A DNA stretch of 64,000 nucleotides, taken from the NCBI RefSeq assembly GCF_907163105.1, contig NZ_OU015321.1:868001-932000 (forward strand), read 5' to 3'. The stretch comes from Cloacibacterium caeni. GTDB taxonomy: Bacteria > Bacteroidota > Bacteroidia > Flavobacteriales > Weeksellaceae. Below, piece by piece: positions 34,446 through 42,239 of this stretch. The position numbers were made by a program, and so were the translations under genes. The stretch's first letter is position 1; every line of letters begins with the position of its first letter. Below the pieces are notes generated by a model. That model did no database searches. It had not been told where the DNA came from and saw only the letters and a program-made list of their open reading frames with translations.

Positions 34446-35000
34446 ATGAAAAAATTAATCTTTTCCACACTTATATTAACCGCACTATTTTCTTGTAAAA
34501 AGAATGAAACTCCAGATCAATTAACAGAAGAAACAAACACTGAAACAGTAGATAGCTCAGCTGTAACTCCTGCCAATGCTTTGCCTGAAGTAAATCAAGA
34601 GCAATTAAAAGCAATGGTTGCACCACAAAAAAATGATACCATTTATGTAACCAATTTCTTTGCAACATGGTGTGGACCTTGTATGAAAGAGATTCCGCAT
34701 TTCAAAGAAAAAATGGAAGAATTAAAAGGAAAACCAGTGAAATTTACTTTTGTAAGTGTAGATGCTAAAGAAGATTGGAACACCGCTGTAAGTGATTTTG
34801 CAGATGAATATAATATCAGAAAAAATGTAGTTCTTTTTGATGCTTCTATGATTGCACCAGATTATTTTACAAAAATTACCAAAACTTGGGACGGTGGTTC
34901 TATTCCTTTTACCGTGATTAAAAAAGGTGATAAAGAAATAGAAACAGTAGGAATGATGAGCAAAGAAGATTTAGATGCAAAACTGAATTCTTTTAAATAG
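34446..35000 (+). CDS. TlpA-like thioredoxin-fold lipoprotein
   Basis: A 184-residue envelope protein. A lipobox (ALFSCKKNE, Cys at about 17) anchors it, followed by an acidic Thr/Glu-rich linker and a TlpA/ResA-type thioredoxin domain with the redox pair in FFATWCGPCMKEIPHF. SIPFTVIKKG holds the conserved cis-proline. Such proteins reduce disulfides or deliver electrons to cytochrome maturation and similar processes on the periplasmic side. There are no cytochrome biogenesis genes nearby. The next genes (iron-type ABC transporter) are separated by a repeat-rich gap. Confidence 0.88.
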   Translation: MKKLIFSTLILTALFSCKKNETPDQLTEETNTETVDSSAVTPANALPEVNQEQLKAMVAPQKNDTIYVTNFFATWCGPCMKEIPHFKEKMEELKGKPVKFTFVSVDAKEDWNTAVSDFADEYNIRKNVVLFDASMIAPDYFTKITKTWDGGSIPFTVIKKGDKEIETVGMMSKEDLDAKLNSFK

Positions 35001-35008
35001 AATATTTC

Positions 35009-35079
35009 TCTCGCAGATTGGGCGATTAAGCAGATGAATAGACTCAAAAAATCTGCAAAATTTGCAAAATCAGCGAGAG
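35009..35079. repeat. Interspersed inverted repeat with CAGCGAGAG end
   Basis: CTCTCGCAGATT (35009-35020) is the near-exact inverted copy of AATCAGCGAGAG (35068-35079). The 16-mer at 35064-35079 is identical to 4528-4543. It fills most of the gap between the TlpA-like gene and the permease. Confidence 0.6.
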
Positions 35080-35135
35080 TTTTCTTTTTCATAGATTTTT
35101 TTAAATTAAATTTGTGAAGTTTTTAAATAAAATCT

Positions 35136-36110
35136 GTGAACAATAAAACCTTCAAAACCATTCTTATTTTCGTATTTTCATTGGTGGTGATTACGATTCT
35201 CATCAATTTAAATATAGGCTTTATAAAACTAGGTTTAGCAGATTTTGTTGACGCTAATGCTCAGAATTCACAAATTGCAGAACTCAGAATGAATCGTGTT
35301 TTAGCGATGTTTCTAGCAGGCGTTTCTATTCCTACTTCTGGATTTCTTTTGCAAGAATATTTTCAAAATCCATTAGCTGGACCATCGGTTCTTGGGATAA
35401 CTTCAGTGGCGAGTTTAAGCGTAGCTTTTTACATCTTTTTTTCTCAAGATTTTACTTTACCAGAGTTTCTGCAAAATGGTTTCATCAGTATTTCTGCAAT
35501 TTTCGGAAGCCTACTTTTAATGACCATTTTATTGATTTTTTCTAGAAAATTTCAAGATAAATCATATCTGATTATTTTTGGTTTCTTGGTTTCTGCTTTA
35601 GCAGGAGCAGTAGTTTCTATCTTACAATTATATGCAGAAAATCAAAGTCTGAAAAACTATATTTTATGGAGTTTTGGAGCGAATAATCAAGTGACCAGAA
35701 ATCAACTTTGGGTGCTATTCATTGTAGTATTAGTGGGATTGTTTTTAAGTTTCAAAAGCATAAAACCGCTCATCGGGAATAGTCTAGGAAATCAATATGC
35801 TAAAAGTTTTGGCGTAAATTTAGAACAACTGAAATATTTTGTTATCATAGCTTCTTCCCTACTTTCTGCATCTGTTACGGCGTTTTTAGGGCCTATTTTG
35901 TTTATAGGAATTGTAGTTCCTCATTTTAGCAGAATGATTTATTCTCCAGCGAAATTGTGGCAACAATGGATTTTGAATATGATTTTAGGAGTTTTTATAA
36001 TGGAATTTTTTTCTATTATTTCAGAAATTTCGCAATTCCCAATTAATGTAATTACAAGTTTATTTGGAGTACCAGTAATTTTGATGATGATCCTTAAAAA
36101 TAAAAATTAA
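35136..36110 (+). CDS. FecCD-family iron/siderophore ABC transporter permease
   Basis: A 324-residue inner-membrane permease with about nine hydrophobic segments. ELRMNRVLAMFLAGVSIPTSGFLLQEYFQNPLAGPSVLGI is the strongly conserved FecCD start, GPILFIGIVVPHFSRMI is the later signature, and the end is typical. It should import Fe-siderophore, haem or cobalamin together with the ATPase at 36656. The start is GTG at 35136. No binding-protein gene is adjacent. The ATPase gene follows after a 545-base gap filled by a GxxExxY cassette whose left arm begins on the last bases of this gene's stop codon. Confidence 0.9.
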   Translation: MNNKTFKTILIFVFSLVVITILINLNIGFIKLGLADFVDANAQNSQIAELRMNRVLAMFLAGVSIPTSGFLLQEYFQNPLAGPSVLGITSVASLSVAFYIFFSQDFTLPEFLQNGFISISAIFGSLLLMTILLIFSRKFQDKSYLIIFGFLVSALAGAVVSILQLYAENQSLKNYILWSFGANNQVTRNQLWVLFIVVLVGLFLSFKSIKPLIGNSLGNQYAKSFGVNLEQLKYFVIIASSLLSASVTAFLGPILFIGIVVPHFSRMIYSPAKLWQQWILNMILGVFIMEFFSIISEISQFPINVITSLFGVPVILMMILKNKN

Positions 36111-36650
36111 ACGCAAAGGCGCAAAAGGATTTATTAACTTTATGTTTTTAAGACGCAAGTCATCAAAGATGACAATTAAAAAAACTAATAATTAAAAATA
36201 TGATAGAAAATGAGTTATCAAAAGTTGTTTTTGATTTAGGCTTAAAAATTCATAAAAAATTTGGAGCAGGCTTATTTGAAAGTGTATATGAAGAATGTTT
36301 ATTTTATGAACTAAAAAAAGCAGGATTAAAAGTAGAAAAACAAAAAACACTTCCAATAATTTATGAAGAGTTAAGAATTGAAAATGCTTTTAGAATTGAT
36401 ATAATTGTAGAAAACAAATTAATTTTAGAAATTAAAACTGTAGATTTCATTAATGATGTTCATAAGGCTCAACTTTTGACATATTTAAAAATAACAAATT
36501 GTAAATTAGGATTACTAATTAATTTTAGAACAGATATTTTTAAAGATGGAGTAAAAAGAGTTGTTAATGGATTATAAAAAACGAAAATCTTTGATTTTCT
36601 TGCGCCTTAAAAACGTAATAAATTAAAAAATAAAATTGCGCCTTTGCGTT
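36109..36650. mobile_element. Inverted-repeat cassette carrying a GxxExxY gene (type A)
   Basis: Outer arms AACGCAAAGGCGCAA (36109-36123) and its exact complement (36636-36650), plus inner arms GTTTTTAAGACGCAAG (36144-36159) and its complement at 36599-36614 with one mismatch, enclose the gene at 36200-36577. It begins in the permease stop codon and ends 5 bases before the ATPase ATG. An empty copy lies at 57623-57840; a 22-base stretch (36583-36604) is identical to the complement of 57725-57746. Confidence 0.8.
36200..36577 (+). CDS. GxxExxY protein (PD-(D/E)XK nuclease-like)
   Basis: A 125-residue protein with GLFESVY (24-30) as the naming motif and Asp67, Glu77 and Lys79 in RIDIIVENKLILEIKT as a D-Xn-E-x-K pattern, matching the PDDEXK_3 nuclease-like superfamily. 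It is a diverged paralogue of the protein at 30967-31338; only the motif regions match well. It separates the permease and ATPase genes of one transporter and lies in the same direction. Whether it is a nuclease, and whether it moves its own cassette, is unknown. Confidence 0.87.
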   Translation: MIENELSKVVFDLGLKIHKKFGAGLFESVYEECLFYELKKAGLKVEKQKTLPIIYEELRIENAFRIDIIVENKLILEIKTVDFINDVHKAQLLTYLKITNCKLGLLINFRTDIFKDGVKRVVNGL

Positions 36651-36655
36651 AAAAA

Positions 36656-37579
36656 ATGTTTTTAGAAATAAAAAATACAACCATCGGTTACCAAAAACCT
36701 CTTATTTCCGAGGTTAATGCGTCATTGGATTTTGGTGACGTTTGTTTGCTGATTGGTAATAACGGCGTTGGCAAAACTACTTTAATTAAATCTATTCTCA
36801 ATCAAATTTCACTTTTACAAGGCGATATTTTAATCAATAAAAAAAATGTAATAAAACTTACAGATAAAGAAATTGCAGAACAAATAGCAGTGGTTTTTGC
36901 AAAATCTCAAATTCCTGCAAATTACACTACAGAAGATTTAATTTCCCTTGGAAAATTCATTCATTTACCTTTTTATTATCAGTTAGAAAATGAAGATTTA
37001 GAACATGTTAACAGTATTATTTCTCAGTTAAAACTAGAAGAATATAAAAATATTCAGTTGCAGAAACTGTCAGACGGAAATCTTCAAAAAGCCTTTATTG
37101 GAAGAGCTTTAGCACAGAATTCTCCAATGATTATATTAGATGAACCTACTACGCATTTAGACGAAGAAAATAAAATTATCATCTTAAAATTACTTCGAGA
37201 TTTAGCAAAAAAACAAAACAAAATCATTCTTTTTTCTTCTCACGATTGGCGATTGGCTAAAGAATTTGCAGATAAAATTTGGTTTATTAATGACCAAAAT
37301 CTCCAAGAAGGTTTGGCGGAAGACATTCTTTTGAAGAATGATTTATTGACTAATCCTCGACTTTTTACTATCAATGAAGAGTTTGTTTCACCTGAAATTA
37401 TAGCTCCTTTTTTAGAAAAAGAAATGTTATACTCTGCTTTGCAAAAAAACTTTAAAAGAGACCTTTCTGGTTTTAAAATAGAATTTCAGGGTGCATTTTG
37501 GGAGATTTTTTACAAAAATAATAGGTTTTCTTGTCAATCTATTGACGAAATACTGTTATCAATTAGAAATTGCTTATAA
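36656..37579 (+). CDS. ABC transporter ATP-binding protein (FecE/BtuD-like)
   Basis: A 307-residue ATPase: Walker A GNNGVGKTT (34-42), signature LSDGNLQKAFIGRAL, Walker B MIILDEPTTHLD and switch histidine in LFSSHDWRL. The first 230 residues are the nucleotide-binding domain; a further 75 or so residues at the C-terminus are extra. The signature reads LSDGN instead of LSGGE/Q, a known variation in this subgroup. It probably powers the permease encoded at 35136, with the GxxExxY cassette between them. The following 165-base gap holds the marR promoter. Confidence 0.88.
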   Translation: MFLEIKNTTIGYQKPLISEVNASLDFGDVCLLIGNNGVGKTTLIKSILNQISLLQGDILINKKNVIKLTDKEIAEQIAVVFAKSQIPANYTTEDLISLGKFIHLPFYYQLENEDLEHVNSIISQLKLEEYKNIQLQKLSDGNLQKAFIGRALAQNSPMIILDEPTTHLDEENKIIILKLLRDLAKKQNKIILFSSHDWRLAKEFADKIWFINDQNLQEGLAEDILLKNDLLTNPRLFTINEEFVSPEIIAPFLEKEMLYSALQKNFKRDLSGFKIEFQGAFWEIFYKNNRFSCQSIDEILLSIRNCL

Positions 37580-37685
37580 TCAGCGTTTTTCGTTTGAAAT
37601 TTCTCATTTTCAAATTCTTTATCTTATTCTTTACATAATAATTAATTACCACATAATCAATAAGTTATCCGTTTGTAATAAAAAA

Positions 37686-37734
37686 TACTATGCACGCATA
37701 GTATTTTTTTTATATTTGCTATGCACGCATAACA
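37686..37734. promoter_or_regulatory. marR-fad promoter with two operator-like palindromes
   Basis: Two 18-bp pseudo-palindromes, TACTATGCACGCATAGTA (37686-37703) and TGCTATGCACGCATAACA (37717-37734), share a 12-base core and are centred 31 bp apart. A perfect -7 box TATATTTG (37711-37718) lies between them, so one site covers the -33 region and the other the start point. This is a layout expected for autorepression by the MarR protein encoded immediately downstream. Confidence 0.8.
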
Positions 37735-37744
37735 TTTTTTAAAA

Positions 37745-38197
37745 ATGGAAACTAAGACTAAAGAAAAAGTAGAAAATGTAGACTTAATGCTTAAATCAGT
37801 TTGGTTGGCAGTCAGTAAAATGTACTCCGAACAAGCTTCTATGCATAATTCTACGGCTGTACAAGCTTTAACACTACTTAAAATCGATCCTAAAGAAGGA
37901 ACAAGAAGTACTAATCTTGGTCCTAAAATGGCTATTGAACCCACTTCTTTGACTAGAATTATCAAACTTTTAGAAGATAATGGTTATATCTACAAAGAAA
38001 AAACAACTTCTGATAAAAGAGAAGTAATTATTAAACTTACAGACAAAGGACTTAAATCTAGAAACCTTTCAAAAGAGGTAGTAGTAGGATTTAATAAAAA
38101 AGTGGTAGAAAAAATAGATCCAGAAAAATTCGCTGTTTTCAAAGAAGTCATGGGAGACATTTTGAAAATTGCTAATAATATGAACAATAAAAAATAA
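37745..38197 (+). CDS. MarR family transcriptional regulator
   Basis: A 150-residue winged-helix repressor-type protein. The recognition region (GTRSTNLGPKMAIEPTSLTRIIKLLEDNGYIYKE) and the wing with the conserved DKREVIIKLTDKG are clear. It is the first gene of an operon with fadN, a four-helix-bundle gene, fadA and an acyl-CoA dehydrogenase (13-base gap to fadN). Its own promoter is flanked by two palindromes that should be its operators, and a third match lies upstream of etfB. By analogy with other MarR-type regulators of acyl-CoA metabolism, the ligand could be an acyl-CoA; this is inference. Confidence 0.9.
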   Translation: METKTKEKVENVDLMLKSVWLAVSKMYSEQASMHNSTAVQALTLLKIDPKEGTRSTNLGPKMAIEPTSLTRIIKLLEDNGYIYKEKTTSDKREVIIKLTDKGLKSRNLSKEVVVGFNKKVVEKIDPEKFAVFKEVMGDILKIANNMNNKK

Positions 38198-38210
38198 ACC
38201 TATATTTATA

Positions 38211-40604
38211 ATGAAAAGACGAATTAAACACGTTACAGTTCTTGGTTCAGGAATTATGGGAAGCGGAATTGCTGCGCACTTTGCAAACATTGGCGTAGAA
38301 GTTCTCCTTCTGGATATTGTTCCGTTTGAATTGACGGAAGCTGAACAGAAAAAAGGTCTTACCAAAGAAGACAAAGCAGTACGAAACAGAATTGCTACAG
38401 AAAGTTTGGCTAAATTAGTAAAAGCCAGCCCTGCTCTACTTTATAAAAAGGAGTTTGCAGAAAGAATTTCTGTAGGAAATTTTGATGACGATTTGCAGAA
38501 AATCAAAAATACAGATTGGATTATCGAGGTGGTAGTAGAAAGATTAGACATTAAAAAGTCTGTTTACGAAAAAATCGAACAATTCCGTAAACCTGGAACT
38601 TTGGTTTCTTCTAATACGTCTGGTATTCCTATTAATATGTTGGTAGAAGGAAGAAGCGCAGATTTTAAACATTATTTTGCAGGAACTCATTTCTTTAATC
38701 CTGTTCGTTATTTACCACTTTTAGAAATTATTCCTACCAAAGATACCGATGCTGAAATCGTGAAATTCTACATGGAATATGGCGCTAAATTCTTAGGAAA
38801 AACTACCGTTTTAGCAAAAGATACTCCTGCCTTCATCGCGAACAGAATTGGAGTTTTCTCGATGATGAATTTACTTCACAATGTAAAATCTATTGGTCTT
38901 AATGTAACTGAAGTTGATAAATTAACAGGTCCAGTTATTGGTAGACCTAAATCTGCAACTTTCAGAACAGCAGACGTGGTAGGTTTAGATACTTTGGTTC
39001 ATGTAGCAAACGGAGTTCACGCTTCTGGTGTAGAAGATGAACAATTCAAAGGAACTTTTGTTCTTCCAGATTACATCAATATGATGATGGAAAACAAATG
39101 GTTAGGTTCTAAAACTGAACAAGGTTTCTACAAAAAAGTGAAAAATGCGGATGGAAAATCAGAAATTCACGGTCTTAATTTAGATTCTTATCAATACGAA
39201 AATCAAGGAAAAGCAAATTTTGCTACTCTTGAACTCACTAAAAATATTGATAAACCAATTGATAGATTCAAAGTTTTAATTGGAGGAAAAGACAAAGCAG
39301 GAGAATTATACAGAAAATCTCTGGGAGCTCTTTTCGCTTATGTTTCTCACAAAATTCCTGAAATTTCAGACGAGCTTTACAAAGTAGATGATGCGATGAA
39401 AGCTGGTTTCGGTTGGGAAAATGGTCCTTTCGAAATTTGGGATGCAGTTGGTGTTCAAAAAGGAATTGAATTGGCTACTGAAGCTGGTTTCACGGTTTCT
39501 GATTGGGTAAAATCAGTAGAATCTTTCTACAAAGTAAATGAAGAAGGACAAAGTATTTTCTTCGACAAAAATTCTGGAAATTACAACAACATTCCTGGTC
39601 AAGAAGCTTTCATTATTCTTGATAATATCAGAAAAAATAAAACATTGTGGAGCAATTCTGGTTCTGCAATCCAAGATTTAGGAGATGGCATCATCAACTT
39701 CGAGATTCGTTCTAAAATGAATTCTCTAGGTGGTGAAGTTCTTGATGGATTAAATCGCGCTATTGACTTAGCAGAAAAAGAATATGATGGTTTAGTAATC
39801 GGAAATCAAGGTGCTAATTTCTCTGTCGGGGCTAACTTAGCGATGATTTTGATGATGGCAATCGAGCAAGATTGGGATGATCTGAACATGGCAATTGCTT
39901 ACTTCCAAAAATCGATGATGAGAGTTCGCTACTCTTCTGTTCCTGTGGTGGTTGCTCCTCACGGATTAACTCTAGGTGGTGGTTGCGAAATGACCATGCA
40001 TGCTGATAAAGTAGTTGCTGCTGCAGAAACTTACATCGGTTTAGTAGAAACAGGAGTGGGTGTAATTCCAGGAGGCGGTGGTACTAAAGAATTCGCTTTG
40101 AGAACTTCTAAAGAGTTCGCGGCTGATGACGTTAAAAACAACAGAATGCGTGAAGCTTTCATGAATATCGCAATGGGTAAAGTAGCAACTTCTGCTCACG
40201 AAGCTTATGATATGGGTATTCTTCAAAATCATAAAGACATTGTGGTAGTCAACAAAAACCGACAAATTGCTGAAGCTAAAAAAGTAGCTAAATTAATGGC
40301 AGAACAAGGTTATACTCAACCAATTCAGCAAAAAGTGAAAGTTTTGGGTCAAGGTGCATTAGGTATGTTCTATGTAGGAACTGACCAAATGGTTACTGGA
40401 AATTTCATTTCTGAACACGATAAGAAAATTGCAGATAAATTAGCGTATGTAATGGTAGGTGGTAATCTTTCTGAGCCAACTGTAGTTACAGAACAATATC
40501 TATTGAATCTTGAAAGAGAAGCATTCTTACAATTGTGTGGCGAAAGAAAAACACTAGAAAGAATTCAGTTTATGTTACAAAAAGGTAAACCGCTTCGTAA
40601 CTAG
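38211..40604 (+). CDS. fadN: 3-hydroxyacyl-CoA dehydrogenase / enoyl-CoA hydratase, FadN-like
   Basis: A 797-residue bifunctional beta-oxidation enzyme with domain order dehydrogenase first, hydratase last, as in B. subtilis FadN rather than FadB. The NAD loop GSGIMGSG (12-19), SSNTSGIP and HFFNPVRYLPLLEI mark the dehydrogenase. Residues from about 495 carry the crotonase fold with NQGANFSVGANL (oxyanion loop) and GLTLGGGCEMTMHAD. It hydrates enoyl-CoA and oxidises the 3-hydroxyacyl-CoA for FadA. Its TAG stop is the first three bases of a heptanucleotide array that flanks the four-helix-bundle gene. Confidence 0.93.
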   Translation: MKRRIKHVTVLGSGIMGSGIAAHFANIGVEVLLLDIVPFELTEAEQKKGLTKEDKAVRNRIATESLAKLVKASPALLYKKEFAERISVGNFDDDLQKIKNTDWIIEVVVERLDIKKSVYEKIEQFRKPGTLVSSNTSGIPINMLVEGRSADFKHYFAGTHFFNPVRYLPLLEIIPTKDTDAEIVKFYMEYGAKFLGKTTVLAKDTPAFIANRIGVFSMMNLLHNVKSIGLNVTEVDKLTGPVIGRPKSATFRTADVVGLDTLVHVANGVHASGVEDEQFKGTFVLPDYINMMMENKWLGSKTEQGFYKKVKNADGKSEIHGLNLDSYQYENQGKANFATLELTKNIDKPIDRFKVLIGGKDKAGELYRKSLGALFAYVSHKIPEISDELYKVDDAMKAGFGWENGPFEIWDAVGVQKGIELATEAGFTVSDWVKSVESFYKVNEEGQSIFFDKNSGNYNNIPGQEAFIILDNIRKNKTLWSNSGSAIQDLGDGIINFEIRSKMNSLGGEVLDGLNRAIDLAEKEYDGLVIGNQGANFSVGANLAMILMMAIEQDWDDLNMAIAYFQKSMMRVRYSSVPVVVAPHGLTLGGGCEMTMHADKVVAAAETYIGLVETGVGVIPGGGGTKEFALRTSKEFAADDVKNNRMREAFMNIAMGKVATSAHEAYDMGILQNHKDIVVVNKNRQIAEAKKVAKLMAEQGYTQPIQQKVKVLGQGALGMFYVGTDQMVTGNFISEHDKKIADKLAYVMVGGNLSEPTVVTEQYLLNLEREAFLQLCGERKTLERIQFMLQKGKPLRN

Positions 40605-40634
40605 AGGTTAGAATTTAGATATTAGAATTTAGAT
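40602..40634 (+). repeat. Heptanucleotide array, left flank of the four-helix-bundle gene
   Basis: Five 7-bp units each beginning TAG (such as TAGAATT). The first TAG is the fadN stop codon and the last unit contains the ATG of the next gene. The outer 18 bases are complementary to 41004-41021 at 16 positions. Confidence 0.8.
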
Positions 40635-40995
40635 GAAAGCACATCGTTTACAAGATTTACAAATTTGGAAAAGATCTATGAGTCTAGTTAAAGAAATTTA
40701 TCTCATTACTCAAGATTTACCTTCTGAAGAAAAATTTGGTTTGATAAGTCAAATCAGAAGATGTGCAGTATCTATTCCTTCTAATATCGCTGAAGGAGCT
40801 GGCAGAAATAATGTTAATGAATTTATTCAATTTTTAGGAATTGCTTCAGGTTCTGCATATGAATTAGAGACTCAATTAATTCTATTGTTTGAATTAAATT
40901 TTAAAACAGAAAAAGAAATTTCTGCCCTATTAAACGAACTTTCTGAAATACAGAAGATGATTTATTCTTTTAAAACAAAATTAAAAAACGGTTAG
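40633..40995 (+). CDS. Four-helix-bundle protein (S23/IVP-like, TIGR02436)
   Basis: A 120-residue all-helical protein. LQDLQIWKRSMSLVKEIY, the conserved AVSIPSNIAEGAGR and the helix that follows are the signature of the family first known from proteins encoded in intervening sequences of 23S rRNA genes, and related in fold to the Avd protein of diversity-generating retroelements. No reverse transcriptase is nearby. It is inserted between fadN and fadA in the same direction, with heptanucleotide arrays on both sides that form an inverted pair. Function unknown. Confidence 0.9.
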   Translation: MKAHRLQDLQIWKRSMSLVKEIYLITQDLPSEEKFGLISQIRRCAVSIPSNIAEGAGRNNVNEFIQFLGIASGSAYELETQLILLFELNFKTEKEISALLNELSEIQKMIYSFKTKLKNG

Positions 40996-41003
40996 TTGTT
41001 TTT

Positions 41004-41038
41004 CTAACTTCTAACCTCTAATTTCTAAAATCTAAATT
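41004..41038 (+). repeat. Heptanucleotide array directly before fadA
   Basis: Five uninterrupted 7-bp units beginning CTAA (such as CTAACTT and CTAAATT) end at the base before the fadA ATG. They are the inverted counterpart of the array at 40602-40634. Confidence 0.82.
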
Positions 41039-42217
41039 ATGAAACAAGCATATATAGTAGCAGGTTACAGAACAGCGGTAGGTAAAGCTCCGAAAGGAAG
41101 TTTAAGATTTACCAGACCAGATGTAATGGCTGCAAAAGTGATAGAAAAATTGATGGCAGATTTGCCTCAGTTAGATAAAGATAGAATCGATGATTTAATC
41201 GTTGGTAACGCAATGCCAGAAGCAGAACAAGGCTTAAACGTTGCACGTTTGATTTCTTTAATGGGATTAAATACCGATAAAGTTCCTGGTGTAACTGTAA
41301 ATAGATATTGTGCTTCTGGAAGTGAAGCGATTGCGATTGCTTCTGCTAAAATTCAAGCAGGAATGGCAGATTGTATTATTGCAGGAGGTGCAGAAAGTAT
41401 GTCTTTCATTCCAATGGGAGGTTATAAACCAGTTCCAGAAAGTCATTATGCAAAATCTCACCCAGATTATTATTGGGGAATGGGCTACACTGCGGAAGAA
41501 GTGGCAAAACAATACAATATTTCTAGGGAAGAACAAGACCAATTTGCTTTTGAATCTCATCAAAAAGCTTTGAAAGCTATTGCTGAAGGTAAATTTGCAA
41601 AACAAATCGTTCCAATTCCTGTAGAATATAATTTCTTAGACGAAAACCAAAAAGTTCAAACCAAAAAATTTGATTTCTCAGTAGACGAAGGTCCTAGAGC
41701 AGATACTTCTATCGAAGGTTTGGCAAAATTAAGACCAGTTTTTGCAGCTGGAGGTTCTGTTACCGCAGGAAACTCCTCTCAAATGTCTGATGGTGCTGCT
41801 TTCGTAGTAGTAATGTCAGAAGAAATGGTAAAAGAATTAAACCTTGAGCCAATTGCAAGATTAGTTTCTTATGCAGCTGTTGGCTTAGAGCCAAGAATTA
41901 TGGGGGTTGGTCCAATTTACGCAATTCCAAAAGCGTTAAAACAAGCTGGGCTTTCTCTTCAAGATATTGGTTTAATTGAATTGAACGAAGCCTTTGCTTC
42001 TCAGTCAGTTGCCATTAAAAAAGAATTGGATTTAAACCCTGAAATTTTAAATGTAAATGGTGGAGCAATCGCTCTTGGTCACCCTCTAGGTTGTACAGGA
42101 ACTAAATTGACGGTTCAGCTTCTTGACGAAATGAAATTAAGAGGCGTGAAATACGGAATGGTTTCTATGTGTGTAGGAACAGGACAAGGCGCAGCTTCTG
42201 TAATTGAACTATTGTAA
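41039..42217 (+). CDS. fadA: Acetyl-CoA C-acyltransferase (FadA-type thiolase)
   Basis: A 392-residue thiolase for the last step of beta-oxidation, releasing acetyl-CoA. The nucleophile is in VNRYCASGSEAIAIA, histidine in GHPLGCTGTK and the second cysteine in SMCVGTGQGAA; the CVGTGQG ending is typical of degradative FadA/FadI-type thiolases, unlike the CNGGGG ending of the thiolase at 22.3 kb. It sits between fadN and an acyl-CoA dehydrogenase under the MarR promoter. Translation begins directly after a heptanucleotide array. Confidence 0.94.
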   Translation: MKQAYIVAGYRTAVGKAPKGSLRFTRPDVMAAKVIEKLMADLPQLDKDRIDDLIVGNAMPEAEQGLNVARLISLMGLNTDKVPGVTVNRYCASGSEAIAIASAKIQAGMADCIIAGGAESMSFIPMGGYKPVPESHYAKSHPDYYWGMGYTAEEVAKQYNISREEQDQFAFESHQKALKAIAEGKFAKQIVPIPVEYNFLDENQKVQTKKFDFSVDEGPRADTSIEGLAKLRPVFAAGGSVTAGNSSQMSDGAAFVVVMSEEMVKELNLEPIARLVSYAAVGLEPRIMGVGPIYAIPKALKQAGLSLQDIGLIELNEAFASQSVAIKKELDLNPEILNVNGGAIALGHPLGCTGTKLTVQLLDEMKLRGVKYGMVSMCVGTGQGAASVIELL

Positions 42218-42239
42218 AATAAAAAAATTAATATATAAT

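Noticed and set aside
40633-40995. Diversity-generating retroelement accessory protein (Avd)
   Set aside because: The fold is shared, but there is no reverse transcriptase, template repeat or variable-repeat target gene in the window, so the S23/IVP-like family name is used instead.
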